A stretch of DNA of 64,000 nucleotides, from assembly GCA_948485625.1 (NCBI GenBank), contig CAOMRW010000008.1:3113-67112 (forward strand), read 5' to 3'. This stretch comes from an uncultured Clostridia bacterium. Lineage in GTDB: Bacteria > Bacillota > Clostridia > TANB77 > CAG-508. The number at the start of each line of letters is the position of its first letter. The stretch's first letter is position 1. A program made the position numbers and the translations under genes. The notes under the pieces were generated by a model. It saw only the letters and a list, made by a program, of their open reading frames with translations, had not been told where the DNA came from and ran no database searches. This document shows, piece by piece, positions 8,294 to 16,608 of the stretch.

Positions 8294-8322
8294 TTGACTT
8301 TTAGGTAGAAACGTGGTATACT
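8294..8322 (+). promoter_or_regulatory. Sigma-A promoter
   Basis: TTGACT (8294-8299), 17 bp, TATACT (8317-8322), giving a leader of about 65 nt before ATG 8392. Confidence 0.75.
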
Positions 8323-8391
8323 AGACATATATGATTTATATATAATAGTAGCGGTTAACAATAATTTCATATCAGAAAAGGAGTAATACTT

Positions 8392-8574
8392 ATGTTTATT
8401 CAAAATTTTGGCAAAATCGATGAGCTTAAATTTTACACAATGAAAGAGATGGATATTGAACAAGCTAAAGAACATGCTATGCAACAGCTCCAGAATGGAC
8501 GTTATAACAACTGCACTATTGGCAAAGTTTATGTCAATGAACAGCTTGTATTAGAAGATGTAAAAACTTCTTAA
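8392..8574 (+). CDS. Small protein of unknown function (60 residues)
   Basis: A 60-residue product with ATG 8392 about 9 bases after AAAGGAG. It has a beta start (MFIQNFGKIDELKFYTMKEM), a helix (EQAKEHAMQQLQNG) and a beta end (TIGKVYVNEQLVLED). I do not recognise it. A promoter (8294-8322) and terminator (8631-8669) make a complete single-gene unit, which is the main evidence that it is real. Confidence 0.6.
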   Translation: MFIQNFGKIDELKFYTMKEMDIEQAKEHAMQQLQNGRYNNCTIGKVYVNEQLVLEDVKTS

Positions 8575-8630
8575 TACATAAGCTCAAATATTTTAACATT
8601 CTCCTATATTAAGGAAGTGATAGTACAAAT

Positions 8631-8669
8631 AAACAGTTATTTCTGTGATAATACAGAGATAGCTGTTTT
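8631..8669 (+). terminator. Intrinsic terminator
   Basis: AAACAGTTATTTCTGT, a 6-nt loop, then ACAGAGATAGCTGTTTT, about 57 bases after the 60-residue gene. Confidence 0.8.
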
Positions 8670-8755
8670 ATCTTATGTAATATTATTTATTGAACTTTTT
8701 ATTATTAATTTTCGTATAATATATAAATGTCGAATGAAAGGAGGTATTGTAAAAT

Positions 8756-9335
8756 TTGGAAGTAAAAGATAAGAAAATTGGATTTGTTTTAACTGGTTCT
8801 TATTGTACATTTAGTAAAACGATTCCTAAAATTAAAGAATTGATTAAAAAAGGTTCTGAGGTTATTCCAATTATGTCATATAATGCATATGATTTAGATA
8901 CTAAATTTGGAAAGGCCAAAGATTTTATAGATGAAATTCAAGAGATTACTGGAAAAGAGATTATTCATACAATCCAAGCTGCTGAGCCAATTGGACCTAA
9001 AAGATTGACTGATATTATGGTAGTTGCTCCTTGCTCTGGAAATACAATGTCAAAACTAGCTTATGATATTATTGACACACCTGCTACTATGGCTGTTAAA
9101 TCACATTTAAGAAATAATTTACCTGTTGTTATTGCTCCTTCTACTAATAATGGATTAAGTCGGAAATGCGCCTAGTATAGCAGCTTTACTTAATAGAAAA
9201 AATTATTATTTTGTACCTTTTAAACAAGATAATCCTATAACTAAGCCTCGTTCTATTGTTTTTGATTTTGAGTATGTTATTAAGACTATTGAATATGCTT
9301 TAGATGGTGAACAGATTCAGCCCATTTTGATATAA
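8756..9335 (+). pseudogene. dpaB: Dipicolinate synthase subunit B, broken by one frameshift
   Basis: The reading frame opens at TTG 8756 behind AAAGGAGG. The flavoprotein-like DpaB/SpoVFB sequence is clear (IGFVLTGSYCTFSKT, VVAPCSGNTMSKLAYDI, PVVIAPSTNNGLS). After GLS the frame shifts: one extra C at about 9161 turns the expected GNAPSIAALL into RKCA-stop at 9175. In the next frame the protein continues from GGA 9162 (GNAPSIAALLNRKNYYFVPF) to TAA 9333-9335, the normal length of about 193 residues. DpaB with DpaA makes dipicolinic acid, the calcium chelator of spore cores. No dpaA lies beside it, which is unusual. Either the gene is decayed or the sequence has a one-base error. Confidence 0.85.
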
Positions 9336-9379
9336 TAAAAAACTATGGTGACCGTGCCCCCGATCACCACAGTTTTTTA
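9336..9379. terminator. Bidirectional terminator
   Basis: AAAAAACTATGGTGA / TCACCACAGTTTTTT around a C-rich loop, between convergent dpaB and the dockerin gene. The last codon of the dockerin gene overlaps the right arm. Confidence 0.85.
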
Positions 9380-12300
9380 TTGGTTTAATACTAATCTTTT
9401 TATTAATAAAAGGTCTGTTGATGTTATTTTTCCATCTTTATTAATGTCTCCTAATTCAAATGCATCTCCTGTTAAAATCCATTCTTGTTTTTCACCTGCT
9501 ATTACATGTCTTTTTATTAATAAAAGGTCTGTTGATGTTATTTTTCCATCTTTATTTACATCTCCTAATTTATATTTATTAGGATTTTCTTCTTCTTTTT
9601 TTATCCAGTCTACTTTTGCTTTTGCAGTTCCTTTGTTTCCTGCTTTATCTTCAAATTCAAATGTAAACTCTCCGTTTTCTGTGAATGTATAGTTTTTACT
9701 GCTATTGTTAGTGATGATTATTTCTTCACTTTCATTTACTAAAGTTGCTATTACTGATTTATCAGTTGTTTCTTCTGTGCTATATTTTATTTCTGCTGTT
9801 GGAGCAATTTTGTCAATCCAATTTACTTTGGCTTTATGCGTTTTTTCTTCTTTATTAGGATTATTTATGTCTTCATCTTTATCCATATATTTAAATGTGA
9901 ATTCTCCATTTTCTGTAAATGTATGGCTATTTCCACCTTCACTTAAAATTCTGACATTTGCATCTTCATTACCATTAACGTCTATTATATATGGTCTTAT
10001 AGTAGCTATTACATCTTTATTTGTTATATTTGTAATATTGTAAGTAATATCACTTACTAGAATTTTAGTATCATTATTGATGTAATCTACTTGTATGCTT
10101 TTGTATGCTATGTTATTTGCTTCATCTAGAATTCTAAATTCATAATTTCCACTTACTTCAAATGCGTGTTCTAATGGATTTGACCTTGTTGTTTGTTGTA
10201 ATGCTCTTAATGATTCTTTTTCAGAATCAGTTATAGTTATACTATTTCCTTCGCTATCAAAATATTCTTCACTTTCAATAGTTCCATCTGCTTTTAATAT
10301 TGTTACATATGTTTCTACATTTTCAACAGTTCCAGTTGTATTTTTATATATAATTTTTGTAGTGTTTCCATTTTCGTCTAATTCTACAATTTTATATGTT
10401 TCTCCTGCTGAATTTAAATATGAAACACTTTTTGTTTTTCCATTTTCAACTTCAATATAGTTTGTTTTATTATTGTTTTCGTCTAATATGTATACGTTTT
10501 CACTGATATTGTCTAATAAAATTCTTATTTTTTTATCTTCATCTAATTTATATTTTACATCAGCTGTTGGAGTATCTTTGTCAATCCAAGTTACTTTTGC
10601 GTTTGCTGAACCTTGTACTCCATTTTCATCTTCAAATTCAAAAGTAAATTCACCATTTTCACTAAATACATATGTGTCATTTCCATTGTTGTTTGTAATT
10701 GTAATTTTTCTACTTGGATTTACAAGTCTTGCTATTACAATACCATTTGTTTTTTCAGTTGTACTGTATGCAATTCCAGCTGTTGGATGAGGATTTTTAG
10801 TTAAGTCTTGATATAAGTTAAATGCTCTTGCAGTAAACCAATTACCATTTGTACGGTCTGCTACAATTTTAACATATTTAACTTCTTTTGGTTCTTTTAT
10901 TTCAAAATTTTTAGTGTTTGCTATAGCATCTTGTACTGTATTTGCTTGGTTAGTATATTGAAGATTTTTTTGGTTTGTTAATTCTTCCCAATTTTCACCA
11001 TCCATACTACCATAAATAGTTCCATCATATATTTTACCATTTCCACCACCTGCTGGTACGAATTCTACTGCTGATAGAGTAACTGATCTATCTAATTCAA
11101 TTACAATATAACGTTCTGTATCTGACCCATTCCATGCTGAATGCCATCTTGTATTATAGTTTGCGTCTATTGCATTTGTAGCAGACCCTTTTTGATTTGC
11201 AGCTTCTGTTGAAAAACTATGAATATTTAGGTGAGATACTGGGATATATTTTCTTGTATCTGGCTGATTGTCTTCTGTAAAGGTAAATGTTGTTGATGCA
11301 ACACTTGCTAATCTTGTTCCAGTTGCTCCTTGTCTTAATTGTACAGTTTTATTTCCTGTTAAATCTGGAGAAGCATCACTATAGAAAGTCCATGGTTCGT
11401 TTTCTGAATAACGCCATTGTGTACTTAAAGTTACACCTATCATTCTATTTTCTAGGTCACTAGCAAATAATGTTTCAGGTAATCCTGCTGATTCTTGTAT
11501 ATCTATTTGATATATGTTTTCTTCACTGTAGTTTGTACCTACAATGTGTATATATATGTCATTTTCTGCTGTTATAGATGCTATTTCTTCTTTTGTTAAA
11601 CTATGTTTATGATTTTCTGCTGTAGAAGCTACTTCATTCCATGTTTTCTTTCCATCTAAGCTGTAGTCCCAACGTATACCATTTCCATCAAATCTACTTG
11701 ATAATACGATTTTTTCTGCATCTGCTCCATCAAATGAGAAAGTTGCTAAGCTTGTATCAATTTGTCCTAATAAATAAGCTGCTAATCCTCTAGTTACGGA
11801 TGGTTGTAAAACTGTTGAACCTTCATTTGGATAATTTTTAGCTTCTGTTAATATTTTGTTTTGAAGTATTGTAAATTTAAATATATATTCATCACTTGTG
11901 AATTTTGTTTTAATATAGTTTGATAAATTGTGCATTGGGAATGGGAAACATTTTAAAGCTTCCATCATTTCTTTTTCTAATTTATAGCAATCTTCTTCTG
12001 TTTTTGTTGGGTCTTCTACATATAGTTTAGCTAACCCTGCCCAAGCATCTAAGTTAATAGATTGAATTCCTATAGCTTCTCTATATATTTGTTCTTGTTT
12101 TGTTTTATCATCTTTATATGTATCTACTGTCATTAAAAGTTTTTCTGCTTTTTCAAAATTATTATAATCATTTAAGGCTTCTTGAGCTAATATAACATAT
12201 GGTACATTATATCCTTGTACATAAGTTCTATCATTTCCCCAACCTAGAGGCATTCTTTCACCTTTTTCTGAAAGAGTCCATCCAGATACGTCATTATCAA

Positions 12301-14017
12301 TTCCCCATAATCCTTGTCCTTCTGCATTTTGATTGTAGTAAAGAAGTGCTGCGTGTCCAGGTTGTCCAATAACTGCTGATGGTATTGCATTTACACCACG
12401 TATGCAATGCCCAGATTTTGATATACCACCACAAACAGCTCCTGTACCAAATTTATTTCTAAAGTTCATCCATAATTTGTATACATATCCATTGCTTGTG
12501 TCATTTCTATATGGTACATATTCAAATAGTCCTTTTTTAGTTATTGTTCCATCTTCATTTGTTTTTTCTACTGCAAATAAGTCATTAAAGTAATCTTTGT
12601 TGTTTTCATCATAGTAAACTGGATTTGCATAATTAGGCCATACATATGCCATATATGGGTGTGGAGTCAACAAGCTCCATACACTACCTGGTGCTTTATC
12701 TATTCTTGATTGTGTATATTCATTTAGCCATATAACTTCCTCATCATCAATTAATGTTCCTAGAACCCATCTCATTTGTTCTATGTTATATGCTTCAAAC
12801 CATGGTGTAATATCTACTGTATCAGTAGCTTTAAATTGTCCGTTATTATACATTTGTTTATAAAGTGCATAACGATTTACAGAATCTGATTGATTAAATT
12901 CTGAGTTTTGCATCCATAGTCCTACTCTTGAAGAGTGTGTTAATGAAAGTGTTATTGCCATTCTTTTATAAAGGTTTCCTTTTGTTGTTGGCCAATTTAA
13001 GTTTTTCTTAATTAATAATGTTTTACCAGCATCTGATATTTGTGTTTGGTCATCAAAATCATTTTTGTATTCTTTTAGTAATTTTGTTAATTCTTTTAAT
13101 GAGTTATAATAACTTCCAGTTGGTGTTCCTCCTAAGATGTAATAACGAAGATTTTCTACATCATTCATAAGCCAATTAATTGTTTCTTTGTTTGCTGGGT
13201 CTTCTTCTATAAATCTTTCTAAAGCATAATTTCCTACACTATCTATAAATTTTCTTTGTAATATAAGTAATTCATATTGAGAATCTGCTAAATCTTTGTT
13301 AGCATATTCTTTAATTCTTTGGTCATATACATCAATACTTGGATATGTTGGTTGTTTTTCTTTGTAGTTATCTGTAATTAACATTGGGTCTATATATACA
13401 GAATGATCACTTGCGTTATTTGCATTAGCTACAGCTGTAAATCTAAGATACTTAGCTCCTCTAATATCTATTTTCATAAATACAGCTTCTTCTCCTGGTA
13501 AATATACTCTATCTGTATCACTTTTTATTGTCCAATGAGTTTCTCCTTCTTTATAGAATGTATCTTCATCTGATGTGTATATAAAAAATTTTACACCATC
13601 GCCTCTTGTTGCTGTTTTATTTAGTCCTACATACATTGTTAGATAATGATATTTTTCACTATACTCACTTACATCAAAATATACTTCTGATTGAGCATGT
13701 GCCCATATACCATAATCAAATGTATAATAGGCTCCTTCTCTTTTAATTTCTAATTTTGCACCATTACCATCTTCATTTTTTCTTATTTTATCCCATCCTG
13801 CTTTAGATTCAGGACGAGGTTCTAAGTCTGTTAATCTAATAAATTCTCCTTCATTATCAGTATTTTCATCATTATTTGCATATACTGTACTATAAAATAA
13901 TTTTTTCTTAGAAATGCCTGTTGTTTCTTCTTTGTGCAGAATTGTAAATAAGCATTGTACACAAATTAAAAGTACTAGTATTGCAATTATTTTAATTCCT
14001 TTACTTTGTTTTTTCAT
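9377..14017 (-). CDS. Secreted multidomain dockerin protein with NPCBM, transglutaminase-like and discoidin domains
   Basis: ATG 14017 follows AGGAGAG; the product has 1546 residues. In order: a signal peptide (1-30); an NPCBM carbohydrate-binding domain (about 45-225, with FDYGIWAHAQSEVYFDVS); a helical region (235-510); a segment like the transglutaminase/PNGase fold with a possible triad C529 (GAVCGGISKSGHC), H555 (GQPGHAALLYY) and D574 (WGIDNDVSGW); a further region to about 850; a discoidin F5/8C domain (about 930-1070); Ig-like repeats (about 1075-1480, with ENGEFTFEFEDENG); and a type I dockerin (1482-1546) with two calcium loops of the form GDxNKDGKITSTDLLLIKR. The dockerin implies docking on a cohesin protein outside the window. 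I infer a role in handling glycans or glycoproteins; the catalytic activity is a guess. Confidence 0.85.
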   Translation of the reverse strand: MKKQSKGIKIIAILVLLICVQCLFTILHKEETTGISKKKLFYSTVYANNDENTDNEGEFIRLTDLEPRPESKAGWDKIRKNEDGNGAKLEIKREGAYYTFDYGIWAHAQSEVYFDVSEYSEKYHYLTMYVGLNKTATRGDGVKFFIYTSDEDTFYKEGETHWTIKSDTDRVYLPGEEAVFMKIDIRGAKYLRFTAVANANNASDHSVYIDPMLITDNYKEKQPTYPSIDVYDQRIKEYANKDLADSQYELLILQRKFIDSVGNYALERFIEEDPANKETINWLMNDVENLRYYILGGTPTGSYYNSLKELTKLLKEYKNDFDDQTQISDAGKTLLIKKNLNWPTTKGNLYKRMAITLSLTHSSRVGLWMQNSEFNQSDSVNRYALYKQMYNNGQFKATDTVDITPWFEAYNIEQMRWVLGTLIDDEEVIWLNEYTQSRIDKAPGSVWSLLTPHPYMAYVWPNYANPVYYDENNKDYFNDLFAVEKTNEDGTITKKGLFEYVPYRNDTSNGYVYKLWMNFRNKFGTGAVCGGISKSGHCIRGVNAIPSAVIGQPGHAALLYYNQNAEGQGLWGIDNDVSGWTLSEKGERMPLGWGNDRTYVQGYNVPYVILAQEALNDYNNFEKAEKLLMTVDTYKDDKTKQEQIYREAIGIQSINLDAWAGLAKLYVEDPTKTEEDCYKLEKEMMEALKCFPFPMHNLSNYIKTKFTSDEYIFKFTILQNKILTEAKNYPNEGSTVLQPSVTRGLAAYLLGQIDTSLATFSFDGADAEKIVLSSRFDGNGIRWDYSLDGKKTWNEVASTAENHKHSLTKEEIASITAENDIYIHIVGTNYSEENIYQIDIQESAGLPETLFASDLENRMIGVTLSTQWRYSENEPWTFYSDASPDLTGNKTVQLRQGATGTRLASVASTTFTFTEDNQPDTRKYIPVSHLNIHSFSTEAANQKGSATNAIDANYNTRWHSAWNGSDTERYIVIELDRSVTLSAVEFVPAGGGNGKIYDGTIYGSMDGENWEELTNQKNLQYTNQANTVQDAIANTKNFEIKEPKEVKYVKIVADRTNGNWFTARAFNLYQDLTKNPHPTAGIAYSTTEKTNGIVIARLVNPSRKITITNNNGNDTYVFSENGEFTFEFEDENGVQGSANAKVTWIDKDTPTADVKYKLDEDKKIRILLDNISENVYILDENNNKTNYIEVENGKTKSVSYLNSAGETYKIVELDENGNTTKIIYKNTTGTVENVETYVTILKADGTIESEEYFDSEGNSITITDSEKESLRALQQTTRSNPLEHAFEVSGNYEFRILDEANNIAYKSIQVDYINNDTKILVSDITYNITNITNKDVIATIRPYIIDVNGNEDANVRILSEGGNSHTFTENGEFTFKYMDKDEDINNPNKEEKTHKAKVNWIDKIAPTAEIKYSTEETTDKSVIATLVNESEEIIITNNSSKNYTFTENGEFTFEFEDKAGNKGTAKAKVDWIKKEEENPNKYKLGDVNKDGKITSTDLLLIKRHVIAGEKQEWILTGDAFELGDINKDGKITSTDLLLIKRLVLNQ

Positions 14018-14055
14018 AGGCTTCTCTCCTTTTAAAAAAATATTATATATCATTC

Positions 14056-14084
14056 ATTATATCATTTTTTCCTATTTATGTCAA
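14056..14084 (-). promoter_or_regulatory. Consensus sigma-A promoter of the dockerin gene
   Basis: TTGACA (14084-14079), 17 bp, TATAAT (14061-14056), both perfect, about 40 bp upstream of ATG 14017. Confidence 0.85.
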
Positions 14085-14239
14085 CATTTTGAGGGTTGTA
14101 ATAAAACTTGAGTTCGCAATTTGTATTATTGAAAGTGTTAAATATTATAATTTATAAAAATTCATAATTTTTATATTTTTACACATAATAATAGAGATAT
14201 TTATTTGATAATATAATTTTTATAAGAAAAGGAGTAATT

Positions 14240-14674
14240 ATGAATAATCAAGATTTAAATGTGTTAGATGAAGTTAATAAAGGTGCTACTATGGGAATGG
14301 ATGCTATATCATATGTGTCTGAAAAGGTTTCTGATGATAGATTTAAGGAAGTTTTAGAGATTGAGTATAATAAGTATAAAGATATTTCAGAAAGAGTAAA
14401 TAATTTGTATTCTAATTATAGTAACAAACAGCCTCATGAGACTAATGCTATGAATAAAATGATGACATGGTATGGAATTCAAATGAAAACTATGACAGAT
14501 GATACTACTTCAAAGCTTTCAGAATTGTTAATGCAAGGAACTAATATGGGAATAATTGAGGGTAGACGTTTAATAAATCAGAATCATGATGTTGATAATG
14601 ATGTAAAGAATATTTTGAATGATTTTGTTGTTATGCAAGAAGATAGTGTTGAGACTTTGAAAAAATATTTATAA
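14240..14674 (+). CDS. Small helical (ferritin-like) protein of unknown function
   Basis: A 144-residue protein with ATG 14240, 7 bases after AAAGGAG. It looks all-helical with no membrane segment: residues about 5-30, 34-60, 67-100 and 105-143 form four amphipathic helices (MNKMMTWYGIQMKTMTDDTT, NDVKNILNDFVVMQEDS). This is the arrangement of DUF2383-type and ferritin-like proteins, but the metal ligands EExxH are absent, so any iron role is doubtful. It ends next to the 37-bp palindrome shared with the fadD gene. Confidence 0.6.
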   Translation: MNNQDLNVLDEVNKGATMGMDAISYVSEKVSDDRFKEVLEIEYNKYKDISERVNNLYSNYSNKQPHETNAMNKMMTWYGIQMKTMTDDTTSKLSELLMQGTNMGIIEGRRLINQNHDVDNDVKNILNDFVVMQEDSVETLKKYL

Positions 14675-14750
14675 AAATTAGGAATTAGGGACGGGTTAAA
14701 AATCCTCATTTTTAAATGAGGATTTTTAACCCGTCCCTAATTCCTAATTT
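14675..14750. repeat. Perfect 37-bp palindrome (dispersed GGGACGGGTTAAAAAT family), acting as shared terminator
   Basis: The arms 14675-14711 and 14714-14750 are exact reverse complements around TT. Each contains AGGGACGGGTTAAAAAT. It separates two convergent genes and would form a very stable hairpin on either transcript. Related half-copies lie at 35143-35176 and 63792-63835. Confidence 0.9.
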
Positions 14751-16462
14751 CCTAAAATAATTTTCATTTCTTCATTTCTTTTAACTTTTTTAGTTGTTGT
14801 TTTTATTAATTCTTTATCAGTTAATATCATATTCATAATGTGTTTGTATCTAGGAACAGTGGTATTGACTTCATTTTTTATTCTATCCCAGATAATGTTT
14901 CTAATTTCTTCTTCTGATATATTACCATATTTTTCTTTAACTTCATCTTTGTTATATACAACTTTAACAGAAAGTTTGATATCATTTTTGTCATTTGGTT
15001 CAGGCATACCAAAAACCATACATTCTTCAATTAGGTCAATTCTATTGACTAAAGTTTCTATTTCTTCTGGGAATATTTTTTTGCCATTTTTAAGAACAAT
15101 CATATTTTTTTCTCTTCCTGTTATAAAAATACATCCATCTTTATCAATATATCCTAAGTCTCCTGTATAGAACCATCCATCTTTTAGTACTTTGTTTGTT
15201 TCTTCTTCGTTTTCATAGTATCCAAGCATAACATTAGGTCCTTTTACACGTATTTCCCCTATTCCATGTTCATCTTTATTTACAATTTCTACAGTAACAT
15301 TTTCTAATGGAACACCAGTTGAGCCTATTTTAGTTACAAAATCATTTTCAGCTGCTATTACTGGTGATGTTTCTGTAAGTCCATATCCTTGGGCCATATG
15401 AATTCCAAAGTCAATGAATCCTTTTTCAATTTGTGGGTCTAATGGTGCTCCTCCTGAAATTACAAATCTCATTTTTCCACCTAAGTTGTCTATTATTTGT
15501 TTGAATAATTTTCTTCTAATATCTATATGCATTTTTAATAATATATTACTTATTTTTATTGCTGTTTTTATTAGTTTTGTTTTTCCTTGTTTTTCAATTT
15601 CTTTTAGTACTTTGTTGTATATTGCTTCAACTAGAAGTGGAACTCCTACGAAAATAGAAACTTCATATTCTTTTAGGTTTTGTGCAACATATCTTAACCC
15701 ATCTGGAAATGATGTTCTAACTCCACATGCTAACATCATTATCATACATGTTGATCCAAATATGTGATGGAATGGTAGAAATGCTAAATTTGAGTCTGTG
15801 TCATATATTCCTTCGACTTTTTGCATAGCATATACATTTGATGCTATATTTTTTTGTGATAACATTACTGCTTTTGATTTTGATGTTGTTCCTGATGTGA
15901 ATAATAGTATGTTCATTTCGTTTTCATCTATTTCTGATTTTATATATTCTGTATTTCCTTCTTCTATTAATTTTTGACCTTGTTCTTTTAATGTGTGTAT
16001 GTTATTATATCCTGATAATTCTGACATACATATATATTCTTTTATGTTTGTTTTATTTCTGTTTTTTAGTTCTTCTATTTTTTCAATATATTTTTCATCA
16101 AAGAAGATTGCTTCTGATTTGCTTCTGATTAATGAATTTTCTAATTCTTCTATTTGTAAATCTTTATCTAATGGAACAGATACTATTCCTCCTAATAAAT
16201 TTGTTAGGTGTGCTAATGCCCATTCATATCTATTTCTTCCTAAAATGGCTATTCTTTTGTTTTTTAGTCCCATGCTATATAGTTTTGTACCTAAGGAATT
16301 AATGTGCTCTAAAAGTGTTTTATATGTTATGTTTTCATATGTCTTATTTTTCCCTTCTTGATGTTTTATTATGAATGCTATGTTTTCTGCATATTTTTTT
16401 GCAGAATTGTATATTATCTTCTTTATGTTTTTTACTTCTTCGACTTCTCTTATTTTTTTCAT
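14744..16462 (-). CDS. fadD: Long-chain fatty acid-CoA ligase (AMP-forming)
   Basis: The 572-residue ANL-superfamily enzyme activates a fatty acid to acyl-AMP and then acyl-CoA. Motifs are in order: the P-loop LLFTSGTTSKSKAVMLSQ (about residue 190), YGLTETSPV (about 360), GWFYTGDLGYIDKDG (about 430) and the C-terminal hinge GREKNMIVLKNGKKIFPEE. Two hydrophobic surfaces may hold it at the membrane. The start ATG 16462 follows AGGAGAG. The upstream region has a promoter with a palindromic operator candidate. The last two codons and stop lie in the 37-bp palindrome. The substrate chain length cannot be read from sequence. Confidence 0.88.
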   Translation of the reverse strand: MKKIREVEEVKNIKKIIYNSAKKYAENIAFIIKHQEGKNKTYENITYKTLLEHINSLGTKLYSMGLKNKRIAILGRNRYEWALAHLTNLLGGIVSVPLDKDLQIEELENSLIRSKSEAIFFDEKYIEKIEELKNRNKTNIKEYICMSELSGYNNIHTLKEQGQKLIEEGNTEYIKSEIDENEMNILLFTSGTTSKSKAVMLSQKNIASNVYAMQKVEGIYDTDSNLAFLPFHHIFGSTCMIMMLACGVRTSFPDGLRYVAQNLKEYEVSIFVGVPLLVEAIYNKVLKEIEKQGKTKLIKTAIKISNILLKMHIDIRRKLFKQIIDNLGGKMRFVISGGAPLDPQIEKGFIDFGIHMAQGYGLTETSPVIAAENDFVTKIGSTGVPLENVTVEIVNKDEHGIGEIRVKGPNVMLGYYENEEETNKVLKDGWFYTGDLGYIDKDGCIFITGREKNMIVLKNGKKIFPEEIETLVNRIDLIEECMVFGMPEPNDKNDIKLSVKVVYNKDEVKEKYGNISEEEIRNIIWDRIKNEVNTTVPRYKHIMNMILTDKELIKTTTKKVKRNEEMKIILGN

Positions 16463-16479
16463 ATAAACTCTCCTAATAT

Positions 16480-16514
16480 TAAAATAGATGACTATAAATT
16501 AGTCATCTATTTTA
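16480..16514 (-). promoter_or_regulatory. 15-bp palindromic operator candidate in the fadD leader
   Basis: The arms TAAAATAGATGACTA and TAGTCATCTATTTTA are perfect complements with a 5-bp centre. They begin at the last base of the -10 element (16514), the usual position for a repressor. The T-run needed for a terminator is weak. Confidence 0.6.
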
Positions 16515-16542
16515 TAATACACTATTTACTTTTAAATGTCTA
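16514..16542 (-). promoter_or_regulatory. fadD promoter
   Basis: TAGACA (16542-16537), 17 bp, TATTAT (16519-16514) on the minus strand, overlapping the palindrome by one base. Confidence 0.65.
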
Positions 16543-16608
16543 TAGCCTAATTGGTCAGTTTTATATTCTGTTTTAATCATAAAATCTATATATAAATAAT
16601 ATTTTTAA

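Noticed and set aside
9345..10804. Several plus-strand ORFs opposite the dockerin gene
   Set aside because: They mirror the Ig-like and dockerin repeats, lack ribosome-binding sites and have no protein-like composition.
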